A stretch of 64,000 nucleotides of DNA from Eubacterium ruminantium. Its GTDB lineage: Bacteria; Bacillota; Clostridia; Lachnospirales; Lachnospiraceae. Of this stretch, positions 44,672-53,818 are shown piece by piece. The notes under the pieces are model-generated. The model was not told the origin of the DNA, searched no databases, and worked only from the letters and a program-made list of their open reading frames with translations. The stretch is taken from NCBI RefSeq assembly GCF_900167085.1, contig NZ_FUXA01000007.1, positions 124,001 to 188,000 on the forward strand. The letters run 5' to 3'. The stretch's first letter is position 1. Every line of letters begins with the position of its first letter. A program made the position numbers and the translations under genes.

Positions 44672-46516
44672 TTATTTTCTTTTATTGTTTTTTGAATTGT
44701 AATTCTTTTGCTGATTATTCTTCTTCTCTGAAGCATTGTAATTATTATCTTCTGCTTCACTCGAATCATTTACTTCAGCACTATCATCTTCGTCTTTAGT
44801 GAAAATATTATCAATATCAACTTCAGCATAACCCTGAGAACAGAATCCCTGGATAACTGCTCCTGTGTTGACCTGAACAGATCTTGTCTTAACATTACCT
44901 ACGACAATGGCTGTTGAATCAATTATTACAGGACCGTCTACATCGATGTCACCCTTAACAGCACCGGCTATAACAGCTGATGAAGCTTTGACATTTCCTT
45001 CGATAACAGAACCTACACCAATCTTGATAGAGCCTTCTGAAACAACTTCGCCTCTTATCTTAGCCTGGCTTGCATATATCTCTCCGGCGTTAACATTACC
45101 TCTGATCGTTCCACCGACAATAAGCTTGCCTGCGCATGTAACCTTACCTTTTACAGTTCCAATAAGATCAAGAGAACCATCTGTCTCTATATCACCCTTA
45201 ATGGTTGTTCCTGATGTAATATATGTGGTTGCATCTGTGATGCTGCCTGCTAACTCCTCTGCATCGATAGGTGCATCGGCACTGACATTATCATTTATCT
45301 CTTCTTTGATGTTTTCTACAACTTCATTTTCTGTCTCAGCCACTCTGTCTTCATCTCCTTCACTTATGGATTTTACTTTATCTATCTCTTCGTCAATTGT
45401 TTCATCTTCTGATGTGTTTTCGTCGTCAATGTCTACATTTGGTCCGATATAAATAACTGAACCCCTGTCGGCAACATTCTTCTCTTCTGAAGATTCTGTA
45501 CCTTCCGAAGCATCCCCTGTTTCTACGTCTGAAACTTCTTCTACCGAAGACTCTTCATCATTTACTGATGACTCTTCTGAAATATTATCCGGCTCTTCTG
45601 AAGCTTCTGTATTTTCGGAAATATCTGCTGCTTCAACATCTGATATATCATCTGAAATTCCTGTCTCATCTGAATCCACCGAAGCATCTCCTGCATCTAC
45701 GCCTGAAGCTTCTTCTGAAGCTGCATAATCATCCGAAGCATCTTTCTCAGGTTTTATAACCTCAACTTCTACTTCTCCCGATTTATCTTCCGAAGTTTCT
45801 TCTGACTCTTCGTAGTCTTCAGGATTATATTCATCGATGATCGAAGCTACTTCCTGAACCTCACTGAGCTCTGAATCGGAATATTTATAAAGCTCATCAT
45901 CGTCAGCTATCTTTGAACCGCTGAGAGTATCTGCTATAACAGATTCATCACTGTCAAGATTTTCGTCATAATCATATGCCGGATCATCCGGAAGAGCATC
46001 TAACTCAGCATCTGTAATAATACCGTCATCCTCAGCTCTTCTTCTAAGCTTCTGCATAGCTTCTTCAGCTTCCTCTTTGAGTATTGCCTCAGAAACCGCT
46101 GTGAAGACATTTGGAGACTCTTTAACTCCATCATCAATCGGATACTCTACATCATCAAAAACTTCATTTACGCCCCCAAGTGTGCGTTCTGTTCCGGAAT
46201 AAATATCACCTGTCGCCTTCTCATTTGCAGAAATACTCTGCTCAAATCTGTCATCACTTACGATATTCTCATCCTTAACCCCACTATTTTCCTGAGGATC
46301 ACTAACTGCCAATTCTTCTGTTTCACCCTGCAGATCATCTGCATCGGCAGATGTATTATACTGACCTTCATATGGTCTTGCAGGACTCTGCTCTTTTTTC
46401 TTTTTTTCTTTTTTATCCTTTTTTCTCTTATCCTTCTTTTCGGATTGATCTTCCTCAGGCAAAAGCTCATTTACAGCCTGAGCAAAATCTCGTTTGAAAT
46501 TTTTTATTAAGCCCAT
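44672..46516 (-). CDS. bactofilin-family protein with long acidic N-terminal extension
   Basis: A 614-residue protein. Residues about 430-560 form a bactofilin (DUF583, polymer-forming cytoskeletal) beta-helix, with repeated hydrophobic/glycine turns such as GTTIKGDIETDGSLDLIGTVKG and KLIVGGTIRGNVNAGEIYAS. Bactofilins self-assemble into filaments without nucleotide and act as scaffolds for wall synthesis and stalk or pole structures. The first about 430 residues are very rich in Asp, Glu and Ser after a Lys-rich patch (near 25-42) and must be largely disordered; the C-terminal tail is Asn/Lys-rich. Typical bactofilins are 120-200 residues. It heads the pyrH-frr-uppS-cdsA series behind an extended -10 promoter. 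Confidence 0.85.
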   Translation of the reverse strand: MGLIKNFKRDFAQAVNELLPEEDQSEKKDKRKKDKKEKKKKEQSPARPYEGQYNTSADADDLQGETEELAVSDPQENSGVKDENIVSDDRFEQSISANEKATGDIYSGTERTLGGVNEVFDDVEYPIDDGVKESPNVFTAVSEAILKEEAEEAMQKLRRRAEDDGIITDAELDALPDDPAYDYDENLDSDESVIADTLSGSKIADDDELYKYSDSELSEVQEVASIIDEYNPEDYEESEETSEDKSGEVEVEVIKPEKDASDDYAASEEASGVDAGDASVDSDETGISDDISDVEAADISENTEASEEPDNISEESSVNDEESSVEEVSDVETGDASEGTESSEEKNVADRGSVIYIGPNVDIDDENTSEDETIDEEIDKVKSISEGDEDRVAETENEVVENIKEEINDNVSADAPIDAEELAGSITDATTYITSGTTIKGDIETDGSLDLIGTVKGKVTCAGKLIVGGTIRGNVNAGEIYASQAKIRGEVVSEGSIKIGVGSVIEGNVKASSAVIAGAVKGDIDVDGPVIIDSTAIVVGNVKTRSVQVNTGAVIQGFCSQGYAEVDIDNIFTKDEDDSAEVNDSSEAEDNNYNASEKKNNQQKNYNSKNNKRK

Positions 46517-46553
46517 ATTAAATCCTCACTAAAAAATAAACACATCAAGTCGT

Positions 46554-46562
46554 ATTATAACA
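46554..46562 (-). promoter_or_regulatory. extended -10 promoter for bactofilin-pyrH series
   Basis: TGTTATAAT on the minus strand is a full extended -10. The expected start is about 30 nt upstream of the bactofilin ATG. The -35 region is poor in consensus and overlaps the edge of an upstream dyad. Confidence 0.6.
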
Positions 46563-46580
46563 CATGAAGACATATACCGC

Positions 46581-46607
46581 CACATAACTTTTATTAAAAG
46601 TTGTGTG
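46581..46607. promoter_or_regulatory. 27-bp dyad overlapping the bactofilin -35 region
   Basis: CACATAACTTTT (46581-46592), ATT, then AAAAGTTGTGTG (46596-46607) form a near-perfect inverted repeat: 11 of 12 positions pair. Its promoter-proximal arm begins where the -35 hexamer would lie, which suits a repressor or activator operator. No cognate regulator is identified. Confidence 0.4.
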
Positions 46608-46710
46608 AACATGGCACATAAATCAGCTTTATTTTTCCGGCAATGCATCACCGTAAAACCGCCAATTTTCAGTGTGCTTAAACATAAAAAAATTCTTCTT
46701 TTGGAGGATA

Positions 46711-46747
46711 TAAAAAACGAACCACCCTGCATCACACAGAGTGGCTC
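46711..46747 (-). terminator. terminator of the symporter (yicC-to-thiN region) transcript
   Basis: On the minus strand GAGCCACTCTG pairs with CAGGGTGGTTC (two G-U pairs) around a 7-nt loop, followed by GTTTTTT. It closes the long minus-strand run that ends with the sodium:solute symporter. Confidence 0.88.
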
Positions 46748-46842
46748 GCGAAAATACATATTATCTAGAAATTTGTGAGAGAATCATGAAAAAAACTATG
46801 ATTTAAATATAAACCTCAAATATGAACAAAGTATGACACTAT

Positions 46843-46880
46843 AAATAAGTTTCTGTAAAGATTACAGAAAATACTTATTT
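46843..46880. other. imperfect hairpin behind the symporter gene
   Basis: AAATAAGT-TTCTGTAA pairs with TTACAGAA-(AAT bulge)-ACTTATTT around a 3-nt loop. On the minus strand no T-run follows, so it is not a standard terminator for the symporter; it may stabilise the mRNA 3' end. Confidence 0.4.
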
Positions 46881-46901
46881 TTCTCGCAAATTTTACTGTT
46901 T

Positions 46902-47014
46902 TTCAACCGATTTGTTATTAGTCTCATTAAAATTTTACTGTTTTTAACTGATTCTGTTCTCAACTTCGTGAAATCCGTTTTAACTGATTCTGTTCTTAAC
47001 CTCGTCAAATTCAC
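46902..47014. repeat. degenerate tandem copies of the symporter gene's last codons
   Basis: A 36-nt unit beginning TTTTAACTGATTCTGTTCT occurs at 46978-47013 (coding end and stop) and at 46942-46977 just behind it; a third, diverged copy lies about 42 nt further (46902-46928). The second copy stays in frame and would encode NGFHEVENRIS and a stop, mirroring the coding EFDEVKNRIS. Confidence 0.7.
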
Positions 47015-48512
47015 TTTTAACTTTATCTGTCACATCAGGTGTTAATCGCGAAACAATGAATGCCACGATCACCGATATCACAAATGAAGGTATTATCGCA
47101 TTTAATCCTGTATAATTTTCAAGAGTCTGTAATCCGTCATCGTATTTTATAACTTCGATAAAACTCCAGAAAAGCGATATGAATAAACCTGATATCATTC
47201 CGGCAAGTGAACCGTATTTATTCATTCTCTTATCATACAGCGATAAAAGTGTTACTGCACCAAAGAATCCCGATGCACATATTATCAGCAGTCTGATGAC
47301 TTTATATGGCTCTATTTCAACAAATGAAAGTCCAAGTATTACAGCGCCCACTCCTGCTGCCGTTATCCTTATGGCAAGGAGATTTTTCTTTATCCTGTAT
47401 TTCTTAAGTATCCTCATTTTGATAATATCACAATACATTACCGTAAAACCTGAGGCCATCTTAGAAATGATCATAGCCAGAACCGCAGCGATCATGCCTA
47501 CAAAGAGGATTCCTCCTGCAATCTGATATCCAATACTCATGCTTTTAAGTTTATTTACAGTTAAGGACGGCACATTCATAAAACCGTCACTTCTAAGGAT
47601 TACCGGATAGATAAATGCTCTAACCAAAACCCCGTTAAGTGTTGCAAAGAATAATGCAAACAATGTTATAAGATATGCATTTCTGCCGCCATGCTTAACT
47701 GTTCTCGCTTTATCAATAGACATAAATTTCGCCATCATGCCCGGAAGGCCAAATAAAGTAAGTCCCCAGGAAAGCTGACTCAGTATCTTCATGATTGAGA
47801 TATCATCCCCCTTAATAGCCATAAGGTTAAGATATCTTGTTACACCGCCTGATACTCTACTGTTCATAAGCGCGACGATAAGTTCGTCCGCTTTAAAAAG
47901 TATCATACAGACTATCGGAAGTACAAGAAGCGCCATGATTACAAGTATGGCATTTACAAAATTCATCTTTGTACTGCCGGAATATCCTCCTATCATCACA
48001 AGACCGATGCATGTGAGGAAAATGATAACTATATTGAATCTAAGACTGAGGCCAAATACAGCGGATGTGATAATAGCCAGAAGTCTTATAAGCGATGCGC
48101 ACATAAGTATATCAAATAATATATTGATAGATGCGCAGGCAACCGAAAGTATATCGCTTCTTTTTCCGTATCTTTTTCCGAAATATGCCGGAAGTGTATA
48201 TGCATTTTTATATTTGTTGGAATATCTCATTAGACGATATGACATGAGATACCATGTGAATAAGACACCCAGGAATAAACCGGCGATTATCCATGCCGAA
48301 CCTACACCCATAAGATAAATATTTGCGGGTATCAGGATAACTATGAATACTCCGAGCTCGGATATCTGGGCCGAAAAACCTATATCAACGCTTTTGACTT
48401 TTCTCGCACCGATGCAGAATTCATTTAATGTTCTGATCTTAGCAAGATAAACTGCACCAATTATAAACAGCGTCGAAAGATATATAATTGTTGTAATCAA
48501 AAGTGCTGTCAT
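46980..48512 (-). CDS. sodium:solute symporter (SSS) family transporter
   Basis: A 510-residue membrane protein with about 13 hydrophobic segments in the LeuT-like SSS arrangement. It starts with a membrane helix (LLITTIIYLSTLFIIGAVYL) and the cytoplasmic segment KIRTLNEFCIGARKVKSVDIGFS; YTLPAYFGKRYGKRSD and WGLTLFGLPGMMAKFMSIDKART are typical of the PutP/PanF-like group. The substrate cannot be read from sequence; PutP-like proline transporters are the nearest I recall. It sits 2 nt behind thiN, so it is co-transcribed with a thiamine pyrophosphokinase, but this alone does not make it a thiamine transporter. The C terminus is duplicated downstream. Confidence 0.85.
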   Translation of the reverse strand: MTALLITTIIYLSTLFIIGAVYLAKIRTLNEFCIGARKVKSVDIGFSAQISELGVFIVILIPANIYLMGVGSAWIIAGLFLGVLFTWYLMSYRLMRYSNKYKNAYTLPAYFGKRYGKRSDILSVACASINILFDILMCASLIRLLAIITSAVFGLSLRFNIVIIFLTCIGLVMIGGYSGSTKMNFVNAILVIMALLVLPIVCMILFKADELIVALMNSRVSGGVTRYLNLMAIKGDDISIMKILSQLSWGLTLFGLPGMMAKFMSIDKARTVKHGGRNAYLITLFALFFATLNGVLVRAFIYPVILRSDGFMNVPSLTVNKLKSMSIGYQIAGGILFVGMIAAVLAMIISKMASGFTVMYCDIIKMRILKKYRIKKNLLAIRITAAGVGAVILGLSFVEIEPYKVIRLLIICASGFFGAVTLLSLYDKRMNKYGSLAGMISGLFISLFWSFIEVIKYDDGLQTLENYTGLNAIIPSFVISVIVAFIVSRLTPDVTDKVKSEFDEVKNRIS

Positions 48513-48514
48513 AT

Positions 48515-49198
48515 CTAATCATCAGTCTCCATTACGATCAAATATCCATCCTTAAAACTGATCATTCCATAATCAGATGTTATTTCATTGGATATAGCAA
48601 GACTGCTCCCCTGATAAAGATCCGCATCTGTCGCACCATACTTAAAACCACTGAGAGTAAGCCCTGTGACTTTATCTCCCAAAGGCATAAGGGATAAATA
48701 TTTTTTGCCATTATTCTTAAAGACCTTTATCGAATCAAAATTATTAAAAATACGTATTTTGTTATTCCTGTCGACTATCTCCGCTCTTACACCTGCGTCA
48801 ACCGCCTTCTTTAAAAGGGAAATATTCGCAAGTACATGATCGAGACGACTTCCCGTTGCACCAAGTATTACAACCGATGATTCCGGGATATCAGATTCAT
48901 TCTGATCGCCCCGGCTTAATACAACTTCGATAGCTTTATCTACCGCAGCTTCACCGTCGGTAAAATCCTTCACAGGTGAAAATCTTGTAAGGATCTCCGA
49001 CTTATATTCTTCCAGGATACTATTATCCACCGAATCAAAATCACCAAGTATAATGTCCGGCATAACAGAGAGCTTATATAAAACTTCCAGCCCTTTATCA
49101 GCCGCAATTATAAATGGCTTTCCGGCATCATCCAATACTTCTTTTACAAATGACGGATCCACCGATCCACCTAGGATAACAATAACTTTTTTATACAT
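48515..49198 (-). CDS. thiN: thiamine diphosphokinase
   Basis: A 227-residue thiamine pyrophosphokinase, producing TPP from thiamine and ATP. Motifs: VILGGSVDPSFV, IIAADKGLEVLYKL, DIILGDFDSVDNS (metal-binding Asp pair), VKDFTDGEAAVDKAIEV and LGATGSRLDHVLANI. The C-terminal beta domain binds thiamine. It follows rpe by 5 nt, as in Bacillus. Confidence 0.94.
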   Translation of the reverse strand: MYKKVIVILGGSVDPSFVKEVLDDAGKPFIIAADKGLEVLYKLSVMPDIILGDFDSVDNSILEEYKSEILTRFSPVKDFTDGEAAVDKAIEVVLSRGDQNESDIPESSVVILGATGSRLDHVLANISLLKKAVDAGVRAEIVDRNNKIRIFNNFDSIKVFKNNGKKYLSLMPLGDKVTGLTLSGFKYGATDADLYQGSSLAISNEITSDYGMISFKDGYLIVMETDD

Positions 49199-49203
49199 AT
49201 TAT

Positions 49204-49863
49204 CTATCTCATCACCGATAAGAACTTTTTGATATTTTCTTCGATATCACCTATAAATACTGCTGAGCCCGCAACAATTACATTTGCACCGGCATCAAGC
49301 ACCTTCTGCAGGTTATCTTCTCTGATACCGCCGTCAACCTCTATATCAATATCAAGCTTACGTTCATTTATAATATTTCTAAGGTTACGTATCTTGTCAT
49401 AGCTGTCCTCGATAAATACCTGTCCGCCGAACCCCGGCTCAACAGCCATGATAAGCACCATATCAACTTTATCCAAAAGATCTAAAATAGCATCTAACGG
49501 AGTCTTTGGTTTGATTGCCACACCTACTTTAAGTCCGGCATTTTTTATAGCATCAAGAGTTGCATTGATATCGCTCGCACTTTCGTAATGAACGGTAATC
49601 ATATCAGCCCCTGCTTTCTTCAAGGGTTCGATAAAACGTATTGGTTCAAGCATCATAACATGAACATCAAGAGGAACATTTCCTGCCGCTTTCTTCACCG
49701 CCTTGATAACCGGTGGGCCGAAAGAAATATTCGGAACGAAGTTTCCATCCATTACATCAACATGTATATAATCCGCCCCTGCTTTAACACATGTCTTGAT
49801 ACCTTTTTCAACATTCCCAAAATCTATGGACAACATTGACGGCGCAAATAAATTCATTTCCAT
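49204..49863 (-). CDS. rpe: ribulose-phosphate 3-epimerase
   Basis: A 219-residue TIM-barrel enzyme interconverting ribulose 5-phosphate and xylulose 5-phosphate. It shows SMLSIDFGNVEKGI, YIHVDVMDGNFVPNISFGPPVI, VHVMMLEPIRFI, MAVEPGFGGQVFI and VDGGIREDN. Its start overlaps the end of rsgA by 10 nt. Confidence 0.97.
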   Translation of the reverse strand: MEMNLFAPSMLSIDFGNVEKGIKTCVKAGADYIHVDVMDGNFVPNISFGPPVIKAVKKAAGNVPLDVHVMMLEPIRFIEPLKKAGADMITVHYESASDINATLDAIKNAGLKVGVAIKPKTPLDAILDLLDKVDMVLIMAVEPGFGGQVFIEDSYDKIRNLRNIINERKLDIDIEVDGGIREDNLQKVLDAGANVIVAGSAVFIGDIEENIKKFLSVMR

Positions 49864-50735
49864 TTCCTCCTGTCAAGAAGTTCTTCGTATATAGATTTAT
49901 AATTCAGATATCTTGTTTCACTGATCTCGCCGTCTGCAAGAGCTTCCTTTACTCTGCATCCGGGTTCATTAATATGATTGCACCCATCAAATCTACATTC
50001 ACCCTCATATACCGAAATATCGGGATACGACATTCTGAGATCGATCATTTCCATATCGGGTACATGTATCGAACTAAATCCCGGAGTGTCCATTATAAAT
50101 GTATCCGGTGATAGCATAATTAGTTCTGAATGTCTGGTTGTATTTTTTCCCCTTGCAATCTTCTCACTGAGACCGCCGGTAACTGCCATAGCTTCCGGAA
50201 TAAGTGCATTGATCATTGATGACTTTCCCACGCCGGAAGGACCGGCTAATATAGTTTCTTTACCTTCGAGAATGCTCCGGAGCTCATCTACACCTTTCCC
50301 CGTATGTGCAGATACCGTAAGCACCCTGTAACCTGCTTCTCTGTATATACCTGTCAGAGTCTGAACTTTTTCATCATCGGCAGAATCCTCTTTATTGAAA
50401 CAAATGATCGTTTCAACATTACTTCTTGCCATTAATACAAGGAATCTGTCCAAAAGTCCGAGACTTGGTTCAGGTTTGGTAAGAGCAAAAATTATAACCG
50501 CCTGGTCAGCATTAGCTGCCGCCGGGCGGATAAGTTCACTTTTTCTATCGAATATAGCCTCGATATTCCCGGTGCAGACATCATCGTCGAGGATAGTTAT
50601 GTCGCAATTATCCCCGACCAATGGTTTGATGCCCATATTCCTGAAAGCACCTTTGGCTTTACATTCGTATATTTTATTATTTTCAGCAGCCACATAGTAA
50701 AAGCCGCCTATTCCTTTAAGAATCTTCCCCTTCAA
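49854..50735 (-). CDS. rsgA: ribosome small subunit-dependent GTPase RsgA
   Basis: A 293-residue circularly permuted GTPase that helps late 30S assembly. An OB domain comes first (KGIGGFYYVAAENNKIYECKAKGAFR), then G4 FNKED, G1 LAGPSGVGKSSMIN (about 160-173) and G3 DTPGFSS. The C-terminal zinc knuckle is CRFDGCNHINEPGCRVKEAL with the spaced Cys/His ligands. It lies 12 nt after the PASTA kinase gene, its usual neighbour. Confidence 0.96.
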   Translation of the reverse strand: MKGKILKGIGGFYYVAAENNKIYECKAKGAFRNMGIKPLVGDNCDITILDDDVCTGNIEAIFDRKSELIRPAAANADQAVIIFALTKPEPSLGLLDRFLVLMARSNVETIICFNKEDSADDEKVQTLTGIYREAGYRVLTVSAHTGKGVDELRSILEGKETILAGPSGVGKSSMINALIPEAMAVTGGLSEKIARGKNTTRHSELIMLSPDTFIMDTPGFSSIHVPDMEMIDLRMSYPDISVYEGECRFDGCNHINEPGCRVKEALADGEISETRYLNYKSIYEELLDRRKWK

Positions 50736-50747
50736 GGATTACCTCAT

Positions 50748-53066
50748 TTATTCAACATCGTAAGTAACGCTCTTAACACTGTCAGTATCAAACATTCCTG
50801 AAATCTCAGAACCGTTTGAATCAATGATAAGTACTATAACAGTACCCTTATTTGAAGAAAGACCACTGTATGACTGTTCAACATTATAAGGGAATGCCTT
50901 AGAATCAACATCAGTATCGACTACAACCTTTTCGCCTTCACCTTCTGCGTTGAATTTTACAGTAAGGTGTACTGTTCCGCCTGATTCCTTAATATACTGA
51001 TTAACTGTAGAAGTATCATAAGGTGTGATAGTTCCGCTAATAGTTGCAGTATATGTCTTCGTTGCTTTTCCAAGACTTATAGTAAATCCAACCTGTGTTC
51101 CCTCAGTAACGCTTGTACCTGCATCCACGGTCTGGCTTATTACCTGTCCTTCAGGAACTGTATCGCTTGATTCATATGTGATCTCACCTGTCTGAAGTCC
51201 GAGAGAACTAAGCATTGATATAGCTGATTCTTCGCTGGAATTCTTAAGGTTTGGAACCTGAATTTCCTTAGGTCCGTTACTTACTATGATCTTAATAGTG
51301 CTTCCTGAAGCAGCCTTTGCATTCTCGCCAGGCTCTGTTCCGATAACATGATCCTTATCAACGGAATCACTTAATTCATAGCTATGTGTAACTTCAAAAC
51401 CAGCATCAGTAAGTACTCTGTCAGCATCATCAATATAATATCCCTTTACATCAGGAACAGCTATCTCTGACGCACCTGCACTTATATAAATAACGATATT
51501 CGCATCAATTTCTACTGTTTCAGCTTCCTTAACACTCTGCTTTGCAACATAGCCTTCAGGAACATCATCATCATTTACCCTTTCGTATGTAACATTTGTA
51601 AATCCTTCTTTTTCAAGTTCAGACTTAGCTGCTTCATACTTAAGTCCCACAACATTCTTCATCTTCTTGGTAACTTTCTTCTCTGTTGTAGGTTCTTCTG
51701 TCTTCTCTGTATTCTTCTCGGATGTCTTCTTTTTCTCTTCGCTTGTCGCCTCGGTAGTTGCCTTTGGCTTTGGATTTGAAGAGCTCTTACCGAATTTAAA
51801 CCATCCAAGAACATTTCCGACTAAAATGAAAAGGATAACAGCGATAATAACTGCCGCACCGATACCTGCTATCATTACTATCTTCTCGAGTTTTGGATCG
51901 ATACCGTCACCATCCGGTTCTTCCGGCTCTTCTTCAACATATCCTGCATCAGAATAGTCTTCATCATAATCATCATCAACTATCTTGATACCCTTCTTCT
52001 TTACAGGTTCCGGAGTATCATAATAATCTTCTTCATCATCTATAAGCTGATTAATCTTACTTCTGTCTACAGTAACTGTACTGCTCTTTGGATAACCGTT
52101 CTGTCCGATCAGAGTTGTGTTCTGATATGCAAGATCATCAACATTCTTCATGTTGCTTTCTCTCTTGATAGTTTCCATATCATTTTCTGTAAATTCTCTT
52201 GTAGGAGAATTTGTAACGACAGAAGGTGCCACTATAATATCTATATTTGGATTATTTTTAACTCTGTTAAGATCTGCAATAAGAGCATTTGCAGTAAGAT
52301 ATCTTCTTTCAGGCTTCTTCTGAACAGCCTTAAGAATAACCTTTTCAAGACTTGAATAAATATCCGGATAAAGTCTTCTAGGCGGAACTATCTCATTCTG
52401 GATATGCATAAGGGCGATGGAAACATTGGTATCCCCCTCAAAAGGAACACGTCCCGTAACCATCTCATACATAGTGATACCAAGCGAATAAATATCACTT
52501 CTTTCATCACTGTAGCCGCCTCTTGCCTGCTCAGGGGAAATATAATGTACACTTCCCATGTTGGTTGTAGACATGGTATTAGAGGTTGCCGCTTTTGCAA
52601 TACCAAAATCAGTAACCTTAAGACTTCCGTTAGTTCCGACTATTATATTCTGTGGTTTGATATCTCTGTGAATAACATGATTTTCATGAGCTGCAGCAAG
52701 ACCTGAAGCAATCTGGATAGAAAAATCAATAGCAGTATCCATATCCAGTCTGCCCACTTCCCTGATATAATCCTTAAGGGTTATACCATCTACAAGCTCC
52801 ATTACTATAAAATATCTTCCTTCGTCCTCACAAACATCGTAAACATTAACAATATTTGGGTGCGAAAGAGCTGCAGAAGCCTGAGCTTCCACTCTGAATT
52901 TAGAAACAAAATTTATATCATTACTGAATTCTGACTTTAAAACCTTAAGTGCAACGAATCTCTTGAGTCTCAGATCATTAGCCTTATATACCGTTGACAT
53001 TCCGCCGGTTCCAACGACTTCAATTATCTCATATCTGTCATCTAATATTAATCCTGGGTTTAACAT
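50748..53066 (-). CDS. prkC: PASTA-domain Ser/Thr protein kinase (PrkC-like)
   Basis: A 772-residue eukaryotic-type kinase sensing wall fragments and controlling growth, wall metabolism and beta-lactam tolerance in Firmicutes. The cytoplasmic kinase has the Gly loop VGTGGMSTVYKA (18-29), Lys41, HRDIKPQN (about 136), DFGIAK and the activation-loop Thr cluster SNTMSTTNMGSVHY. An acidic and basic juxtamembrane stretch leads to a membrane helix at about 398-420. Outside are a Thr/Lys/Glu linker, three PASTA repeats (VVGLKYEAAKSELEKEGF; VPDVKGYYIDDADRVLTDAGF; VPNLKNSSEESAISMLSSLGL) and a C-terminal beta-rich domain of about 100 residues. It follows its phosphatase by 2 nt. IreB, a likely substrate, is encoded at 32.9-33.2 kb. 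Confidence 0.96.
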   Translation of the reverse strand: MLNPGLILDDRYEIIEVVGTGGMSTVYKANDLRLKRFVALKVLKSEFSNDINFVSKFRVEAQASAALSHPNIVNVYDVCEDEGRYFIVMELVDGITLKDYIREVGRLDMDTAIDFSIQIASGLAAAHENHVIHRDIKPQNIIVGTNGSLKVTDFGIAKAATSNTMSTTNMGSVHYISPEQARGGYSDERSDIYSLGITMYEMVTGRVPFEGDTNVSIALMHIQNEIVPPRRLYPDIYSSLEKVILKAVQKKPERRYLTANALIADLNRVKNNPNIDIIVAPSVVTNSPTREFTENDMETIKRESNMKNVDDLAYQNTTLIGQNGYPKSSTVTVDRSKINQLIDDEEDYYDTPEPVKKKGIKIVDDDYDEDYSDAGYVEEEPEEPDGDGIDPKLEKIVMIAGIGAAVIIAVILFILVGNVLGWFKFGKSSSNPKPKATTEATSEEKKKTSEKNTEKTEEPTTEKKVTKKMKNVVGLKYEAAKSELEKEGFTNVTYERVNDDDVPEGYVAKQSVKEAETVEIDANIVIYISAGASEIAVPDVKGYYIDDADRVLTDAGFEVTHSYELSDSVDKDHVIGTEPGENAKAASGSTIKIIVSNGPKEIQVPNLKNSSEESAISMLSSLGLQTGEITYESSDTVPEGQVISQTVDAGTSVTEGTQVGFTISLGKATKTYTATISGTITPYDTSTVNQYIKESGGTVHLTVKFNAEGEGEKVVVDTDVDSKAFPYNVEQSYSGLSSNKGTVIVLIIDSNGSEISGMFDTDSVKSVTYDVE

Positions 53067-53068
53067 TC

Positions 53069-53800
53069 CTATACCTCACTTGACGCGGAAATGACAATAA
53101 CCGAAATATTATCATTACCACCATAGTAATTCGCCCTGCTGATAAGAGAATCAACTATTCTCTCCAGATCATCATTCTCGCACACTATATCCATGATCTC
53201 GTCATCTTCAACCATATTTGAGAGACCATCAGAACAAAGAAGAACTTTGTCATTCTCATCTATAGTAATCTGAAAGAAATCCGGCATAGCTTCATCCCTT
53301 GAGCCCATAGCTCTTGTTATAATATTTTTCTCAGGATGATTTCTACCCTTCTTACGATCCAGTTGTCCGTTCCTTATCAACTCTTCAACCAGAGAATGAT
53401 CCATGGTTATCTGTTTAACTTCATTACCAATCACATATAATCTACTATCACCGATATTGGCTATATAAAGCTCATTTCCAATGATAACAGCAGCAACCAT
53501 GGTTGTACCCATTCCATTTTTGTATTTATCTTTCTCTGCCTCCTTATATACCTCGTTGCTGGCATATACAAAAGCCCTCTTTAATAACGATATCGGGTTT
53601 TCAATCGTAGACTTCTTAACAAAATCAACAACCAGTCTTATCGCATACTGTGACGCAAAATCACCTGCTGCATGCCCTCCCATACCATCTGCAACTATAT
53701 ATAAATTTGGCAAAGGCCCTACCTGCGAATCGCACATGAAGATACTGTCTTGATTACTGTCGCGTTTGATTCCGGTATCAGTCTTTCCAAATGAAGCCAT
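53069..53800 (-). CDS. prpC: PP2C-family Ser/Thr phosphatase (PrpC/Stp)
   Basis: A 243-residue metal-dependent PP2C phosphatase that reverses the PASTA kinase. Metal-binding motifs are present: RDSNQDS near residue 14, VADGMGGHAAGDFAS near 37, LLCSDGLSNMVED and GGNDNISVIVI at the end. It is located between rlmN and the kinase, the standard pairing. Confidence 0.96.
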   Translation of the reverse strand: MASFGKTDTGIKRDSNQDSIFMCDSQVGPLPNLYIVADGMGGHAAGDFASQYAIRLVVDFVKKSTIENPISLLKRAFVYASNEVYKEAEKDKYKNGMGTTMVAAVIIGNELYIANIGDSRLYVIGNEVKQITMDHSLVEELIRNGQLDRKKGRNHPEKNIITRAMGSRDEAMPDFFQITIDENDKVLLCSDGLSNMVEDDEIMDIVCENDDLERIVDSLISRANYYGGNDNISVIVISASSEV

Positions 53801-53818
53801 ACTTCATACTCCTATATA

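Larger units (their letters stand above)
46517..46979. other. 463-nt intergenic region between symporter and bactofilin
   Basis: No gene is supported here. In minus-strand order it contains degenerate copies of the symporter's 3' end, an imperfect hairpin, a clear rho-independent terminator, a dyad near the -35 region and an extended -10 promoter for the bactofilin. Open frames in this stretch cross the terminator and lack ribosome sites. Confidence 0.75.

Noticed and set aside
44907-45452. 181-residue open frame on the plus strand
   Set aside because: Antisense to the repetitive bactofilin and acidic region; the openness results from the opposite strand's codon bias.
46529-46759. 76-residue open frame in the symporter-bactofilin gap
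   Set aside because: It spans a clear terminator and the bactofilin promoter and has no ribosome site.
48515-49198. TPP riboswitch near thiN
   Set aside because: Genes on either side are packed within a few bases; there is no room for a leader and no TPP-motif sequence.
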